Shown: positions 1 through 7,826 of the stretch, piece after piece
Numbering within the stretch: position 1 is the first letter of the stretch
Layout: the number at the start of each line of letters is the position of its first letter
Origin: Christensenella sp. UBA1782
GTDB taxonomy: Bacteria; Bacillota; Clostridia; Christensenellales; DTU072
Length of the DNA stretch: 28,830 nucleotides
NCBI GenBank assembly: GCA_002315475.1
Contig: DCGI01000062.1
Location: forward strand, 1-28,830
Reading direction: 5' to 3'
Translations under genes and position numbers: made by a program
The notes under the pieces: generated by a model
Told to the model about the DNA's origin: nothing
The model's database searches: none
What the model saw: the letters and a program-made list of their open reading frames with translations, nothing else

Positions 1-1278
1 TTCCACACCGTTTCCGAATTCATAACAATAACCCAAACGATACTGCGCTTGATCGTTTCCCTGCTCAGCGGCTTTTTGATACCATGCTACCGCTTCCTCG
101 TAGCTTTGTTCCACACCGTTTCCGAATTCATAGCTTTCGCCTAAGTTGTACTGTGCTCGGTCGTAGCCTTGTTCGGCGGCTTGACGATAAAAAGCAACCG
201 CTTTCTCGTAGCTTTGTTCCACACCTTTTCCGTATTCATACAACAAACCCAAACGAGTCTGCGCTTGTTCGTTTCCCTGCTCGGCGGCTTGACAATACAG
301 ATCGATGGCTTTCTCGATGCTTTGTGCCACGCCGGTACCGTATTCGTAACAATAACCTAAACTGTACTGTGCTTGGTCATTGCCTTGTTCGGCGGCTTTC
401 CGATAAAACTCTATCGCTTTCGCATAGTCTTGCTCCACGCCGTTACCGAAGAAATAGCAATCGCCTAAGTTGTACTGCGCTCGGTCGTAGCCTTGTTCGG
501 CGGCTTGTCGATAGTATTCTACCGCTTTCGCGTAGTCTTTCTCCACGCCGTTTCCTAATTCATAACACAAACCCAAACGAGTCTGTGCGTAATCCTGTCC
601 CTGTTCGGCGGCTTGACGATAGTATTCCACCGCTTTCGTATAGTCTTGTTCTACGTATTTTCCGAATTCATAGTAAATGCCTAAACTACTTTGCGCGCGG
701 TCGTTGCCTTGTTCGGCGGCTTGCAGATAATACTCCATCGCTTTTCCGTAGTCTTGTTCCACACCCGTTCCGAATTCATAGAGATTTCCTAAATTGCATT
801 GCGCTTGGTCATTGCCTTGTTCGGCGGCTTCCCGATAAAACTCCATCGCTTTCGCATAGTCTTGCTCCACGATAATACCGTATTCATAATATATACCCAA
901 CTGATTTTGCGCTTGGTCGTAGCCTTGTTCGGCGGCTAGAACGTACCACTTGAACGCTGCCTCTTCATCCGATTCCACGCCGAAACCGTCTTTATAACAT
1001 TCGCCCAAATTGAATTGCGCGCCGGCATATCCTTCTTCGGCGGCTTCCCGATACCACCCTACGGCTTTTTCCTCGTCTTGTTCCACGCCGATACCGTATT
1101 TATAATAATCTCCCAAAGCGCACTTTGCCGGAGTATTTCCTTGTTCTGCGGCTTTCCGCATCCAGACAAACGACTGTTCGTACTCTTCGTTTTCAAATAA
1201 TTCTTGTGCGTACTTGTATTGTGCTTGGTCATCGCCCAGTTCGGCTCGCTTAAAAATGTTACCGTTAAAAATTTTCAT
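1..1278 (-). CDS. SEL1-repeat protein, C-terminus cut by window edge
   Basis: The reading frame opens at an ATG at 1278, preceded by a GGGAG ribosome site, and stays open to base 1, so 426 codons are visible and the C-terminus lies outside the window. The product is an array of about eleven near-identical 36-residue SEL1 (TPR-like) repeats. A typical unit has the AEQGxxxAQxxLGxCYExG core, then GVEQ and a WYRxA or YYRQA helix. There is no signal peptide or membrane segment, so it should be a cytoplasmic alpha-solenoid. SEL1 arrays usually act as protein-interaction scaffolds; no partner can be named here. At DNA level the array has a 108-base period and, at 250-900, a 324-base higher-order period, which indicates recent unequal recombination. 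It is third in a run of three SEL1 genes and has its own promoter. Confidence 0.93.
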   Translation of the reverse strand, partial: MKIFNGNIFKRAELGDDQAQYKYAQELFENEEYEQSFVWMRKAAEQGNTPAKCALGDYYKYGIGVEQDEEKAVGWYREAAEEGYAGAQFNLGECYKDGFGVESDEEAAFKWYVLAAEQGYDQAQNQLGIYYEYGIIVEQDYAKAMEFYREAAEQGNDQAQCNLGNLYEFGTGVEQDYGKAMEYYLQAAEQGNDRAQSSLGIYYEFGKYVEQDYTKAVEYYRQAAEQGQDYAQTRLGLCYELGNGVEKDYAKAVEYYRQAAEQGYDRAQYNLGDCYFFGNGVEQDYAKAIEFYRKAAEQGNDQAQYSLGYCYEYGTGVAQSIEKAIDLYCQAAEQGNEQAQTRLGLLYEYGKGVEQSYEKAVAFYRQAAEQGYDRAQYNLGESYEFGNGVEQSYEEAVAWYQKAAEQGNDQAQYRLGYCYEFGNGVE

Positions 1279-1370
1279 CGTTAGCTCCCTTATTTTTTTA
1301 TTTGTTTTTTGTATCCTTCCTATTTCGTCCGACTCGTTTCCTTTTCCGTCCTTTCCCTTTTTGTCCTTCG

Positions 1371-1399
1371 ACTATACCATATTGCTTTTTTCTTTTCAA
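1371..1399 (-). promoter_or_regulatory. Sigma-A promoter for the first SEL1 gene
   Basis: Read on the minus strand, TTGAAA (1394-1399) is separated by 17 bases from TATAGT (1371-1376). TGG directly upstream of the -10 gives an extended -10. It lies about 95 bases upstream of the ATG at 1278. The -35 overlaps the last codons of the -1 frame extension of the neighbouring SEL1 gene. Confidence 0.75.
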
Positions 1400-1533
1400 T
1401 AGTTTTTTCGTACTTTTTTTCTTATTTTTCTGTGCCCTAAACCGTTTTGCGCATTGGGTTCGTCGTTTTTCGCTACGCCGTTTCCTTTTTCATAGCAATG
1501 GGCTATATTGAATGGGGCACCGATTCGATTTTC
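1396..1533 (-). other. SEL1 repeat readable in the -1 frame after a slippery heptamer
   Basis: Past the stop of the 1503-2234 gene, the -1 frame keeps reading SEL1-like sequence: FNIAHCYEKGNGV is a canonical repeat core. It continues for 45 codons in all to a TGA at 1396-1398. The frames meet at a minus-strand A AAA AAG heptamer (1539-1533) that is correctly phased with the upstream gene (GCA AAA AAG). This may be a frameshift-dependent C-terminal extension, giving 279 instead of 243 residues, or a decayed repeat left after a one-base indel in the A run. The tail after the repeat is Lys/Arg-rich and no longer SEL1-like. Confidence 0.5.
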
Positions 1534-2234
1534 TTTTTTGCCTCATCGCAACCGCCTACGGCAGATTGCCGATACCAATCCTCCGCTAAAGCGGTGTTTT
1601 TTTCAACGCCCAAACCGTTTTCGTAGCAGCTTGCCAAGTTGTATTGTGCAAAAACGTGTCCGTTTTCGGCGGCAATTTGATATAAATCAAAGGCTTTTTC
1701 GAAATTTTGTTTGATTCCTTGTCCTTCAAAATAACAATTAGCCAAATTGAACGTTCCTTCGTTATCCCCTTGTTCGGCGGCTTGTTTGTACCAAAAAACG
1801 GCTTTTTCGAAATCCTGTTCCACACAAATTCCCTTTTTGTAAAAATAGCCTAAATTGTTTTGCGCCATTGCGTTTCCTCGGTCGGCGGCACTGCGATAGT
1901 ACTGCAAAGCGCCTAATCCGTCCTTTTTCCCGCCGTACCCGTTTTCCAAACAAACCGCCAAACAAAACATGGCTTCCGCGTTGTCCTTTCCGGCGGCTTT
2001 CCGAAACCAAGCAAGTGCCGTTTCTTCGTCTTTCCGAGTGCCGTAACCGTTTTGATAACACAAACCGATCGCCAACATCACTTCGGGCTTTTCTTGCAAA
2101 TCGGGTTTACGAAACCACTCCAAAGCTATATCGTAGTTCTCACTTTCCCAAAACATCATGGCGACGGCATACTGTGCGTCGGTGTCTCCTGCGTGAGCAA
2201 GTTGTAGTAAATTGTCCTTCTTACCTGTTTCCAT
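1503..2234 (-). CDS. SEL1-repeat protein, 243 residues
   Basis: Cytoplasmic protein made of about six SEL1 repeats from the first residues to near residue 230; units show the CYQNGYG, CYFEGQG and CYENGLG turns. The start at the ATG at 2234 is chosen because AGGAGA lies six bases upstream; an in-frame TTG at 2267 has no comparable site. The repeats are more divergent than in the neighbouring array, so this is an older paralogue rather than a fresh copy. The protein ends shortly after an AKKK stretch encoded by an in-phase A AAA AAG heptamer, and SEL1 coding resumes in the -1 frame. No enzyme domain is visible. The role is probably scaffolding or protein interaction, by family analogy only. Confidence 0.9.
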   Translation of the reverse strand: METGKKDNLLQLAHAGDTDAQYAVAMMFWESENYDIALEWFRKPDLQEKPEVMLAIGLCYQNGYGTRKDEETALAWFRKAAGKDNAEAMFCLAVCLENGYGGKKDGLGALQYYRSAADRGNAMAQNNLGYFYKKGICVEQDFEKAVFWYKQAAEQGDNEGTFNLANCYFEGQGIKQNFEKAFDLYQIAAENGHVFAQYNLASCYENGLGVEKNTALAEDWYRQSAVGGCDEAKKKIESVPHSI

Positions 2235-2275
2235 CTTATTTCTCCTTATGTATCCGTTAAAAATCAATATTCAAT

Positions 2276-2304
2276 CAAGAAGCTTTTGGCTTCTTGGCTT
2301 TTTT
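2276..2304 (+). terminator. Hairpin with T run, plus-strand orientation
   Basis: CAAGAAGC (2276-2283) and GCTTCTTG (2289-2296) form a perfect 8-bp stem with a 5-base loop, followed by GC and a T run at 2299-2304. It works as an intrinsic terminator only for plus-strand transcription, although both flanking genes are on the minus strand. It lies in the 116-base gap between two SEL1 genes. Confidence 0.6.
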
Positions 2305-2350
2305 CCCTCTCCGTCTTAAAAAGTTCCCTCCCCTTTCCGTAACGGTACCG

Positions 2351-2800
2351 TTATTTATGTTTTCGGTCAAAAACCCGTAAAACCTTTAAGCGACGTATAT
2401 GCTTTTGGGCATAAACCGCCCCTTGTTCCGCCGATTTCGTAAAGTATTCCAACGCCTTATCGTAACTTTTTTCGGTTCCTCTGCCGTAAGCATACGACAA
2501 ACCCACCATATATTGAGCAATCCGATCCCCCTGTTCGGCGGCTTTCAAATACCAAAAAAGAGCGGATTCTTCGCTTTTTTCCACCCCGTTTCCGTCAAAA
2601 TACCGACCGGCAACGATACACTGCGCCTCTTTGAGTCCCTGCTCGGCGGCTTTCAAATACATTTGAAAAGCCAGCTTTTCGTTCTGTTCCACACCGTTCC
2701 CTTCATGATAACTCTGCGCCATACTCATTTGTGCGGCGGAATTTCCTTGTTCGGCAAGAGCAAGAAGTTCTTGTTTGTCTTGACTGATTTTATTACTCAT
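2351..2800 (-). CDS. Small SEL1-repeat protein, 149 residues
   Basis: Short cytoplasmic protein with about three SEL1 repeats plus a partial N-terminal one. Cores such as AEQGNSAAQMSMAQSYHEG and AEQGDRIAQYMVGLSYAYG are clear. The C-terminus after about residue 135 is basic (RRLKVLRVFDRKHK). The ATG at 2800 is preceded by GGGAGA at seven bases. It is the first gene of the minus-strand SEL1 run and has its own upstream promoter; the next SEL1 gene starts 116 bases downstream and may be co-transcribed, as no minus-strand terminator is evident in between. No catalytic motifs or export signals are seen. Confidence 0.9.
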   Translation of the reverse strand: MSNKISQDKQELLALAEQGNSAAQMSMAQSYHEGNGVEQNEKLAFQMYLKAAEQGLKEAQCIVAGRYFDGNGVEKSEESALFWYLKAAEQGDRIAQYMVGLSYAYGRGTEKSYDKALEYFTKSAEQGAVYAQKHIRRLKVLRVFDRKHK

Positions 2801-2872
2801 TTTTTTCTCCCGAATTTTTCTCCCGAAAGTTTTGGGGAAAGTTCCGTTTCAAAAACATCCCCGTCTATTAAC

Positions 2873-2902
2873 AGTATACCATACTTCAAAAACTCTTGTC
2901 TA
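2873..2902 (-). promoter_or_regulatory. Sigma-A promoter for the SEL1 run
   Basis: On the minus strand, TAGACA (2897-2902) is followed after 18 bases by TATACT (2873-2878), with TGG just before the -10. It sits about 75 bases upstream of the ATG at 2800. The TATGGTATA core is shared with the promoter at 1371-1399. Confidence 0.7.
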
Positions 2903-3122
2903 TATGCTTTTCGACTATTTTTATTTTTTTGTAAAAAAATACCGAATCGCTTTCTTATTTGATTTATGTATCCGTAGATACAAATAACTCAGCGTGCACT
3001 TCGTGGACTTTTTTATTGCATTAGTCTTATCGGTAGCAATGGATACCTTTAATCAATGATTTATCTTTTTACTCCGTATGAAACGTAAAAAAGGGGTTTT
3101 ATGATAATGCGTTTGTTATTCT
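2903..3122. other. AT-rich intergenic stretch with no gene seen
   Basis: The gene-free stretch between the ATG at 2800 and the stop at 3123 is 322 bases. Apart from the promoter at 2873-2902 it holds A and T runs and a weak 6-bp inverted repeat (TGTATC/GATACA near 2970). No convincing terminator for the operon ending at 3123, no RNA gene and no start codon with a good ribosome site were found. Confidence 0.5.
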
Positions 3123-4520
3123 TTATCGTTTTTGATTCCATTTTGAACAACCGTAAAAAGCGGACGTATCACAACGTAAAGAAGGAGAAGTGTAAGAAAG
3201 GTTCCAAAGGTTTTTACAAGTATAAAAAGCGTACCGACCGACGTAAGATACGGTATCGGAAAGAAAGACTTCTTCCAACTTTTCGCAAAAAGCGAAAGCA
3301 TAATCGGGCAAAGCGGTTATGCCCGAGCCGAACGTACATTTTTTCAAATCGACGCAACCGCTGAAAGCGTAATCGGATAATTCGCAAACGCTGTCGGGAA
3401 CATGAACTTCCCGAACGCCCCGTACACCGTTATACGCCATATATGCAATCCGACAAACGGGAGTACTCGAAGGAAAGGGGACGCCGTTTACGGCACGAAG
3501 CAATTTTCGGAGAGGTGTAAACACTAAGCACCCGTCCACCGCCGCAAGAAAGGTATTCTTCGGATCGACGACAAAGCGTTTAATATTTTTGCAACCGCTA
3601 AATACATAAGGATTTATATCCCGCATTCCGCAAGGAAGATGAACCTCCCGAAAGCCCTTATACCGTTCAAAGACCTTATCGCCGACGGCGATTACGGTTT
3701 CTTTTCCCACCCTTTCGGGAATACACACGACGGCATCCTGACCAAGGTAGGCAGTAAGTTCCATGCCGCCGTCTATTCTTCGAAATCGCCATTTTTTGCA
3801 GATTTCAAAAACGTTATACGGATCGGATAAGATTTCCCGAATGTTCTTGACGACGTCGTTTTCGGGAGCCTCTCGGACTACGTTATTTTGATACCAATTC
3901 TCTAAAAAAAACAAGCACTTTTTCGGCGGGTTCTTCGACTGTAAAGCCGCATCGTAAAAAGAGCCGTAGTTCGTCGATTTCAGTACACCTGCTTCGGCAA
4001 AGATTTCCAACACCCTGACGGCGTCCTTTTCATAGATAATCGGCAAATATTCATTCCGTTGTCGAAAAAGATAACGAACGTACTCCTCTCGAACGGCACC
4101 GCTATACAAATCGGGATACTCGATAAAGCCCCTTGCGAAAAAGAACCTGTAGATATCGCGCTTTAGTTTTGCAAAGGAAAACTCCGGATAAACCATGGTA
4201 ACGTTACTTGCATAACGAGCGGCGTCTTCGACGCAAAACCGATCCCCCCCTTCGATAAAAATCGTCGTATTTATCAAACCCAAAGAACCTAACCCGAGAT
4301 AGCAGACGGAAGCGGGGATCACGATTCTGTCCAGGTAGGTCGAGCGAAACGCCTTATCGTCGATATAGAGGACGGTATTCGGAAGAATCAGTTCTTCCAA
4401 TCGGACTTTCGAAAAAGATGACGAGCCAATGGCGAGAACGCCGTAAGGAACCCGAACGATTCCTTCCGCCGAGCTTTGAGAATATTTCACGACCTTGCCG
4501 TTTTTAACGGAAAAACCCAT
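3123..4520 (-). CDS. Cytoplasmic LRR_5 protein with helical middle domain (465 residues)
   Basis: BspA-type leucine-rich repeats (LRR_5) are seen at about residues 20-95 and 250-460, with typical units such as IPASVCYLG, VPDSVCELSDYAFSGC and TVSYVGRYAFYTC. Between them, residues 108-240 form an Arg/Lys-rich helical segment containing NEYLPIIYEKDAV and LSDPYNVFE, closely matched in the preceding gene. There is no signal peptide, unlike the secreted BspA proteins, so it should act in the cytoplasm. The ATG at 4520 has AGGA about ten bases upstream and lies 5 bases after the stop of its paralogue, so the two are co-transcribed with the VWA gene. LRR_5 domains usually bind other proteins; the role here is probably adaptor or recognition (inference). 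Confidence 0.9.
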   Translation of the reverse strand: MGFSVKNGKVVKYSQSSAEGIVRVPYGVLAIGSSSFSKVRLEELILPNTVLYIDDKAFRSTYLDRIVIPASVCYLGLGSLGLINTTIFIEGGDRFCVEDAARYASNVTMVYPEFSFAKLKRDIYRFFFARGFIEYPDLYSGAVREEYVRYLFRQRNEYLPIIYEKDAVRVLEIFAEAGVLKSTNYGSFYDAALQSKNPPKKCLFFLENWYQNNVVREAPENDVVKNIREILSDPYNVFEICKKWRFRRIDGGMELTAYLGQDAVVCIPERVGKETVIAVGDKVFERYKGFREVHLPCGMRDINPYVFSGCKNIKRFVVDPKNTFLAAVDGCLVFTPLRKLLRAVNGVPFPSSTPVCRIAYMAYNGVRGVREVHVPDSVCELSDYAFSGCVDLKKCTFGSGITALPDYAFAFCEKLEEVFLSDTVSYVGRYAFYTCKNLWNLSYTSPSLRCDTSAFYGCSKWNQKR

Positions 4521-4525
4521 GGTTA

Positions 4526-6202
4526 TTATTCCTCCGTTACCGACACTCGCAGGTGATATTCCCGTGCGTATTTTTCGGCAAAGCTACCCGCTTTTGCGTA
4601 GATACAAAGGTCATTGCAACCGTTAAAACAATACAAACCGATGTCGGAAACCGACGGGGGAACGATAATCTTTTTTAAGGAAAAACACTCCGAAAACGCA
4701 AAGGCACCTAAGCTTTCTATACCGTCTTCCAAAACCACTTCGGTCAAATTTTCGCACCCGTGAAAACAGCTGGATTCCACTTTTTTAATACCTTTCGGAA
4801 GATGGATATACTGCAAGCCTACGCATTTGAAAAAGGCAAACTTATCGAGCGTAGTGAGTGTGTCGGGCAAGCGAACGGAACGAAGCGAACTCATGTGCGA
4901 AAAGGCGTGTTCTCGTATGACGGTAACGGAATCGGGAAGGAATACGGTCTTGGCGTCGTTGAGTTTCCGAGAATAAAACCCTCGAAAGCGATTGGAAAAA
5001 GCACTTTCTCCAATGGTGGATACGGGATACTTTCCTATACGAATCGGGATATCAATCTCCTCTCTTTCCCCTTTATATCCGAGTATCTCCACCGTATTGT
5101 CGGGAAGTTTTTCATAACGCCAAAGCTGTTTCATGTCGTACACGTTAAAGGGATCTTTCGATAGTTCTCTTTCACAAAATTTATCTTGGTCTTCCGCCGT
5201 AATATGGGTTCTTTTCCAGTCCAAAAGATACGCCGAACATTCGGTGGCATGCCCTTCTTCGAGAGGCAATAGAAATTCTTCTTCAAAGTTTCGAATGGTG
5301 ATTTTTCCGCTTTCAGCAAAAAATCGAACAATGGGCACGCAGTCGTTTTCGGCGATTATGGGCAAATACTCCTTCTTCAGTCTTGCGATGTATTTGTAAT
5401 ATTCCTGCCGATTTTCTTCGCTGTATTTTTCAATATTTCGGATAAAACCGATGCAAAGTTTTTTCTTCAAAACGGGATCTTTTATCCGTTCAAACGGCAA
5501 AGAAGGATAGACGATGAAACAGTCGGACGACTCTTTGACGAGGGGACGTAAATCTTCGAAGGTACAACCTTCGGCAAACTCCATTCTTGCCGAGCAGGAA
5601 GCAAACGCCTCCCGCCCGATATACTCTAACGTACTCGGGAAAACAAAACTTTTACAATCTCGGCACCCTGCAAACGCATGATCCCCTATGCTTTTTAAGC
5701 CTTCCGCAAAGTGTACGTTCTGCAATTTTCGACAGTCAAAAAAAGCGTCGTCCCCGATTTCTTCGATGCTCGAAGGGAAATCGACCGAAGTCAGTTTTGG
5801 ACAACAACAAAAAAGACTGTCCGATATTTTATTGATTCCTTCGGGCAGTACGACGCTGCTGAGAGAGGTACATTCCTTAAAGACCTCCGCATCTATTTTT
5901 TCTACCGAATCGGGTAAAACGATTTCTTTCAAAGAACTGCACCCGAAAAAAGCCTCCGGGCCGATGCTTTTTAAGGTTTTCGGCAAAACGATACTTTCCA
6001 GCGACCGACACTCCGAAAAAGCCCCTTGCATGATGACTTGCACGCCTTCCGGCAAAACGATTCTTTTTATCCGATCTTTTCGCCAAAAGGCTTCTTTTGC
6101 TATACTCTTGACTCCTTCGGGAACGAAAACTTCTTCTTCCGTCCCCTCATCATCCATATAGAGTTTTAATTCGTCGTAAACGATAAGGAACTTGTTAAAC
6201 AT
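4526..6202 (-). CDS. Cytoplasmic LRR_5 protein with helical middle domain (558 residues)
   Basis: Paralogue of the following gene. About eight LRR_5 units span residues 24-210 (VFVPEGVKSIAKEAF, IVLPKTLKSIGPEAFFGC), then a helical segment at about 232-350 (KKEYLPIIAENDCVPIVRF, LSKDPFNVYD). Next come a W-x-Y plus IPIRIGKYPVSTIGESAF linker and a second LRR_5 block at 385-540. No signal peptide or membrane helix is present, so it is predicted cytoplasmic. Its ATG at 6202 overlaps the stop of the VWA gene by 8 bases, with AGAAGG just upstream, so translation is probably coupled. Function is not known from sequence; physical association with the VWA protein is inferred from the overlap. Confidence 0.92.
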   Translation of the reverse strand: MFNKFLIVYDELKLYMDDEGTEEEVFVPEGVKSIAKEAFWRKDRIKRIVLPEGVQVIMQGAFSECRSLESIVLPKTLKSIGPEAFFGCSSLKEIVLPDSVEKIDAEVFKECTSLSSVVLPEGINKISDSLFCCCPKLTSVDFPSSIEEIGDDAFFDCRKLQNVHFAEGLKSIGDHAFAGCRDCKSFVFPSTLEYIGREAFASCSARMEFAEGCTFEDLRPLVKESSDCFIVYPSLPFERIKDPVLKKKLCIGFIRNIEKYSEENRQEYYKYIARLKKEYLPIIAENDCVPIVRFFAESGKITIRNFEEEFLLPLEEGHATECSAYLLDWKRTHITAEDQDKFCERELSKDPFNVYDMKQLWRYEKLPDNTVEILGYKGEREEIDIPIRIGKYPVSTIGESAFSNRFRGFYSRKLNDAKTVFLPDSVTVIREHAFSHMSSLRSVRLPDTLTTLDKFAFFKCVGLQYIHLPKGIKKVESSCFHGCENLTEVVLEDGIESLGAFAFSECFSLKKIIVPPSVSDIGLYCFNGCNDLCIYAKAGSFAEKYAREYHLRVSVTEE

Positions 6203-7802
6203 GAAGATCGCCTTCTTTTAATACGAGTTTTATTGCCCACACCGGACACTCGGGTATTACTTCTTCGTCATCCACGAAAATAAATGCCGTAGTATAGTCG
6301 GTTTTTTGTTGAGGGAAAACACCGTATCCGTCGGTGAAATAGAGTAAACCTTTCAAATTGGTAAACTCTTTGTTTTTCCTTAACGTTTCCACATACTCAA
6401 AAACAGGGCGAAAATCGGTTCCGCCGAAGCCATGCAAACGCATTGTTTTTATGTAGTTCTCCATATCTTCTTTGCAGGTTATTTTGGCATCTTCCTGAAT
6501 TTCGGCATCACATTGGATAATATGGACGTTGATTTTGGTAAAGAAACTCTCTTGCTGCAGAAGAATGTTATAAGTTTTTTGAATAAACTTCTGCACCAAT
6601 TCGCCCGCCACCGAACCCGACGTGTCAATGGCAATGACAAAATCTTTGATTTTGTTCACGTTTTTGTATTCCAGCGGCTCGATTAAGGGCATTTTGCCGA
6701 ACAGTTTCATGCCGTAAGTGTAAAAGATATAGTCAAATTCGTCATCGTTGACTTGCATCACCTCGCCCATAACGGCAAATTTCTTCAAGAATTCTGCATA
6801 ATCCACTTTTTCGCGCGTTACTTCTCGAAGGTTCTGCGTCAAAAAACCGGAATCTTTTCCGATAGTTTTTTGGAAAGTATCCAAATCCACTTCCATTCTT
6901 TCGGCGATATGTTTCCACTTCTCCGCCAAATCCTGCATGAAGCCGTAACGAGGCATATTCTTCCGATTGTCTCTCGGACGCTTTCCCGTCCTCGTATCCA
7001 TCTTGTTATCTTTCCACGGGTTTTCGCTCTGCGATGGTTTACCGCCGGTCTTTTGACAATTTCCGTCGGAACCGCTTGCCGACCGTTCTCTATTCTCCCC
7101 GTATTCTTGGGACGAAGGGGGTAAACGGGGAGTTCCGTCGTCATCGTATCGTACGCCTCGCGAAGAATTGTTCCCTTCTTTGCTTTTTCCTTCGATTTTC
7201 TTGGTATCGTCACCATCTCCGTTTATGGAAAAATCGTCAGACGGATACCATACGGCGTGATCGTCACACTGAAAAGCCGAACGGATTTCTTCCAGTTGCT
7301 GCTCGTTATAGTTATTGTCGACAAAGTATTGATATAAGGATTCTGCCGTAATCATTTTGACCGACTCGGAGAGTTTTTCTATGATTTTTTTCTTCAACGG
7401 AATGGAGTTGACTTCAATGCAGTTTAGATTCAAATCGTTTAATACGTTCTCTACGGCAATATCGCATGCGGTATCCCATGCATTTTTTTTCACTAACGTG
7501 CCGACAAATGCGTGGCGAAACACACAGTGAAAGACCATGTGCAAATATTCCCGAGTCACTCTTTTCTCGGAATCCTGAAAGCACTGAATGATATACACAG
7601 GATCATAATAAATGACGTCACCGGATACGGCAATTCCGCCGACGGCAGACTCAAAACGGAACATACTGATAGCCATATCCAAAAATCGCATATTGATGAC
7701 TAACGTATCTCGGGAAATCTTCAAGATTTCGGTAGCGACTTGTTCCAGTCTTCCTTCATTGTCAAGTTCTTGTATTTGCTGATTCGATTCAAATTCGTCC
7801 AT
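6195..7802 (-). CDS. VWA-like / DUF2201-type putative metallopeptidase-related protein
   Basis: Two-part protein of 535 residues. The N-terminal part (about 25-185) resembles the putative metallopeptidase domain that precedes VWA domains in the DUF2201 family. Its histidine cluster is H88-M-V-F-H92 plus H97, so the glutamate of a classical HExxH motif is Met here. A low-complexity polar linker covers about 186-285. The C-terminal VWA-like domain starts near 385 and keeps the metal-ion site: DTSGS at 393-397, GGTD at 460-463 and TDG at 490-492. The ATG at 7802 has GGGAGG nearby. Relatives often pair with a MoxR-type AAA+ ATPase gene; none is next to it in this window. Instead the gene leads an operon with two LRR_5 proteins. 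Predicted cytoplasmic. Confidence 0.88.
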   Translation of the reverse strand: MDEFESNQQIQELDNEGRLEQVATEILKISRDTLVINMRFLDMAISMFRFESAVGGIAVSGDVIYYDPVYIIQCFQDSEKRVTREYLHMVFHCVFRHAFVGTLVKKNAWDTACDIAVENVLNDLNLNCIEVNSIPLKKKIIEKLSESVKMITAESLYQYFVDNNYNEQQLEEIRSAFQCDDHAVWYPSDDFSINGDGDDTKKIEGKSKEGNNSSRGVRYDDDGTPRLPPSSQEYGENRERSASGSDGNCQKTGGKPSQSENPWKDNKMDTRTGKRPRDNRKNMPRYGFMQDLAEKWKHIAERMEVDLDTFQKTIGKDSGFLTQNLREVTREKVDYAEFLKKFAVMGEVMQVNDDEFDYIFYTYGMKLFGKMPLIEPLEYKNVNKIKDFVIAIDTSGSVAGELVQKFIQKTYNILLQQESFFTKINVHIIQCDAEIQEDAKITCKEDMENYIKTMRLHGFGGTDFRPVFEYVETLRKNKEFTNLKGLLYFTDGYGVFPQQKTDYTTAFIFVDDEEVIPECPVWAIKLVLKEGDLHV

Positions 7803-7826
7803 GTACGCCTCCCGAAGTTTTGTTTT

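Noticed and set aside
84..875. 263-codon plus-strand open frame
   Set aside because: It lies antisense to the SEL1 array and mirrors its 108-base period; no ribosome site; the product is Arg/Leu/Ser-rich without any family character.
1..1250. Regular DNA repeats resembling a CRISPR array
   Set aside because: The period is 108 bases, there are no unique spacers, and the repeats are in-frame SEL1 codons.
1503..2267. Upstream TTG start for the 243-residue SEL1 protein
   Set aside because: No ribosome site before it; the AGGAGA-ATG at 2234 is far better.
2970..3045. Possible terminator hairpins after the LRR operon
   Set aside because: Stems of only 5-6 bp and no T run on the minus strand.
3101..3364. 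Basic 87-codon plus-strand frame
   Set aside because: Mostly antisense to the LRR gene end; Lys/Arg richness is explained by the complement of the LRR codons; no good ribosome site.
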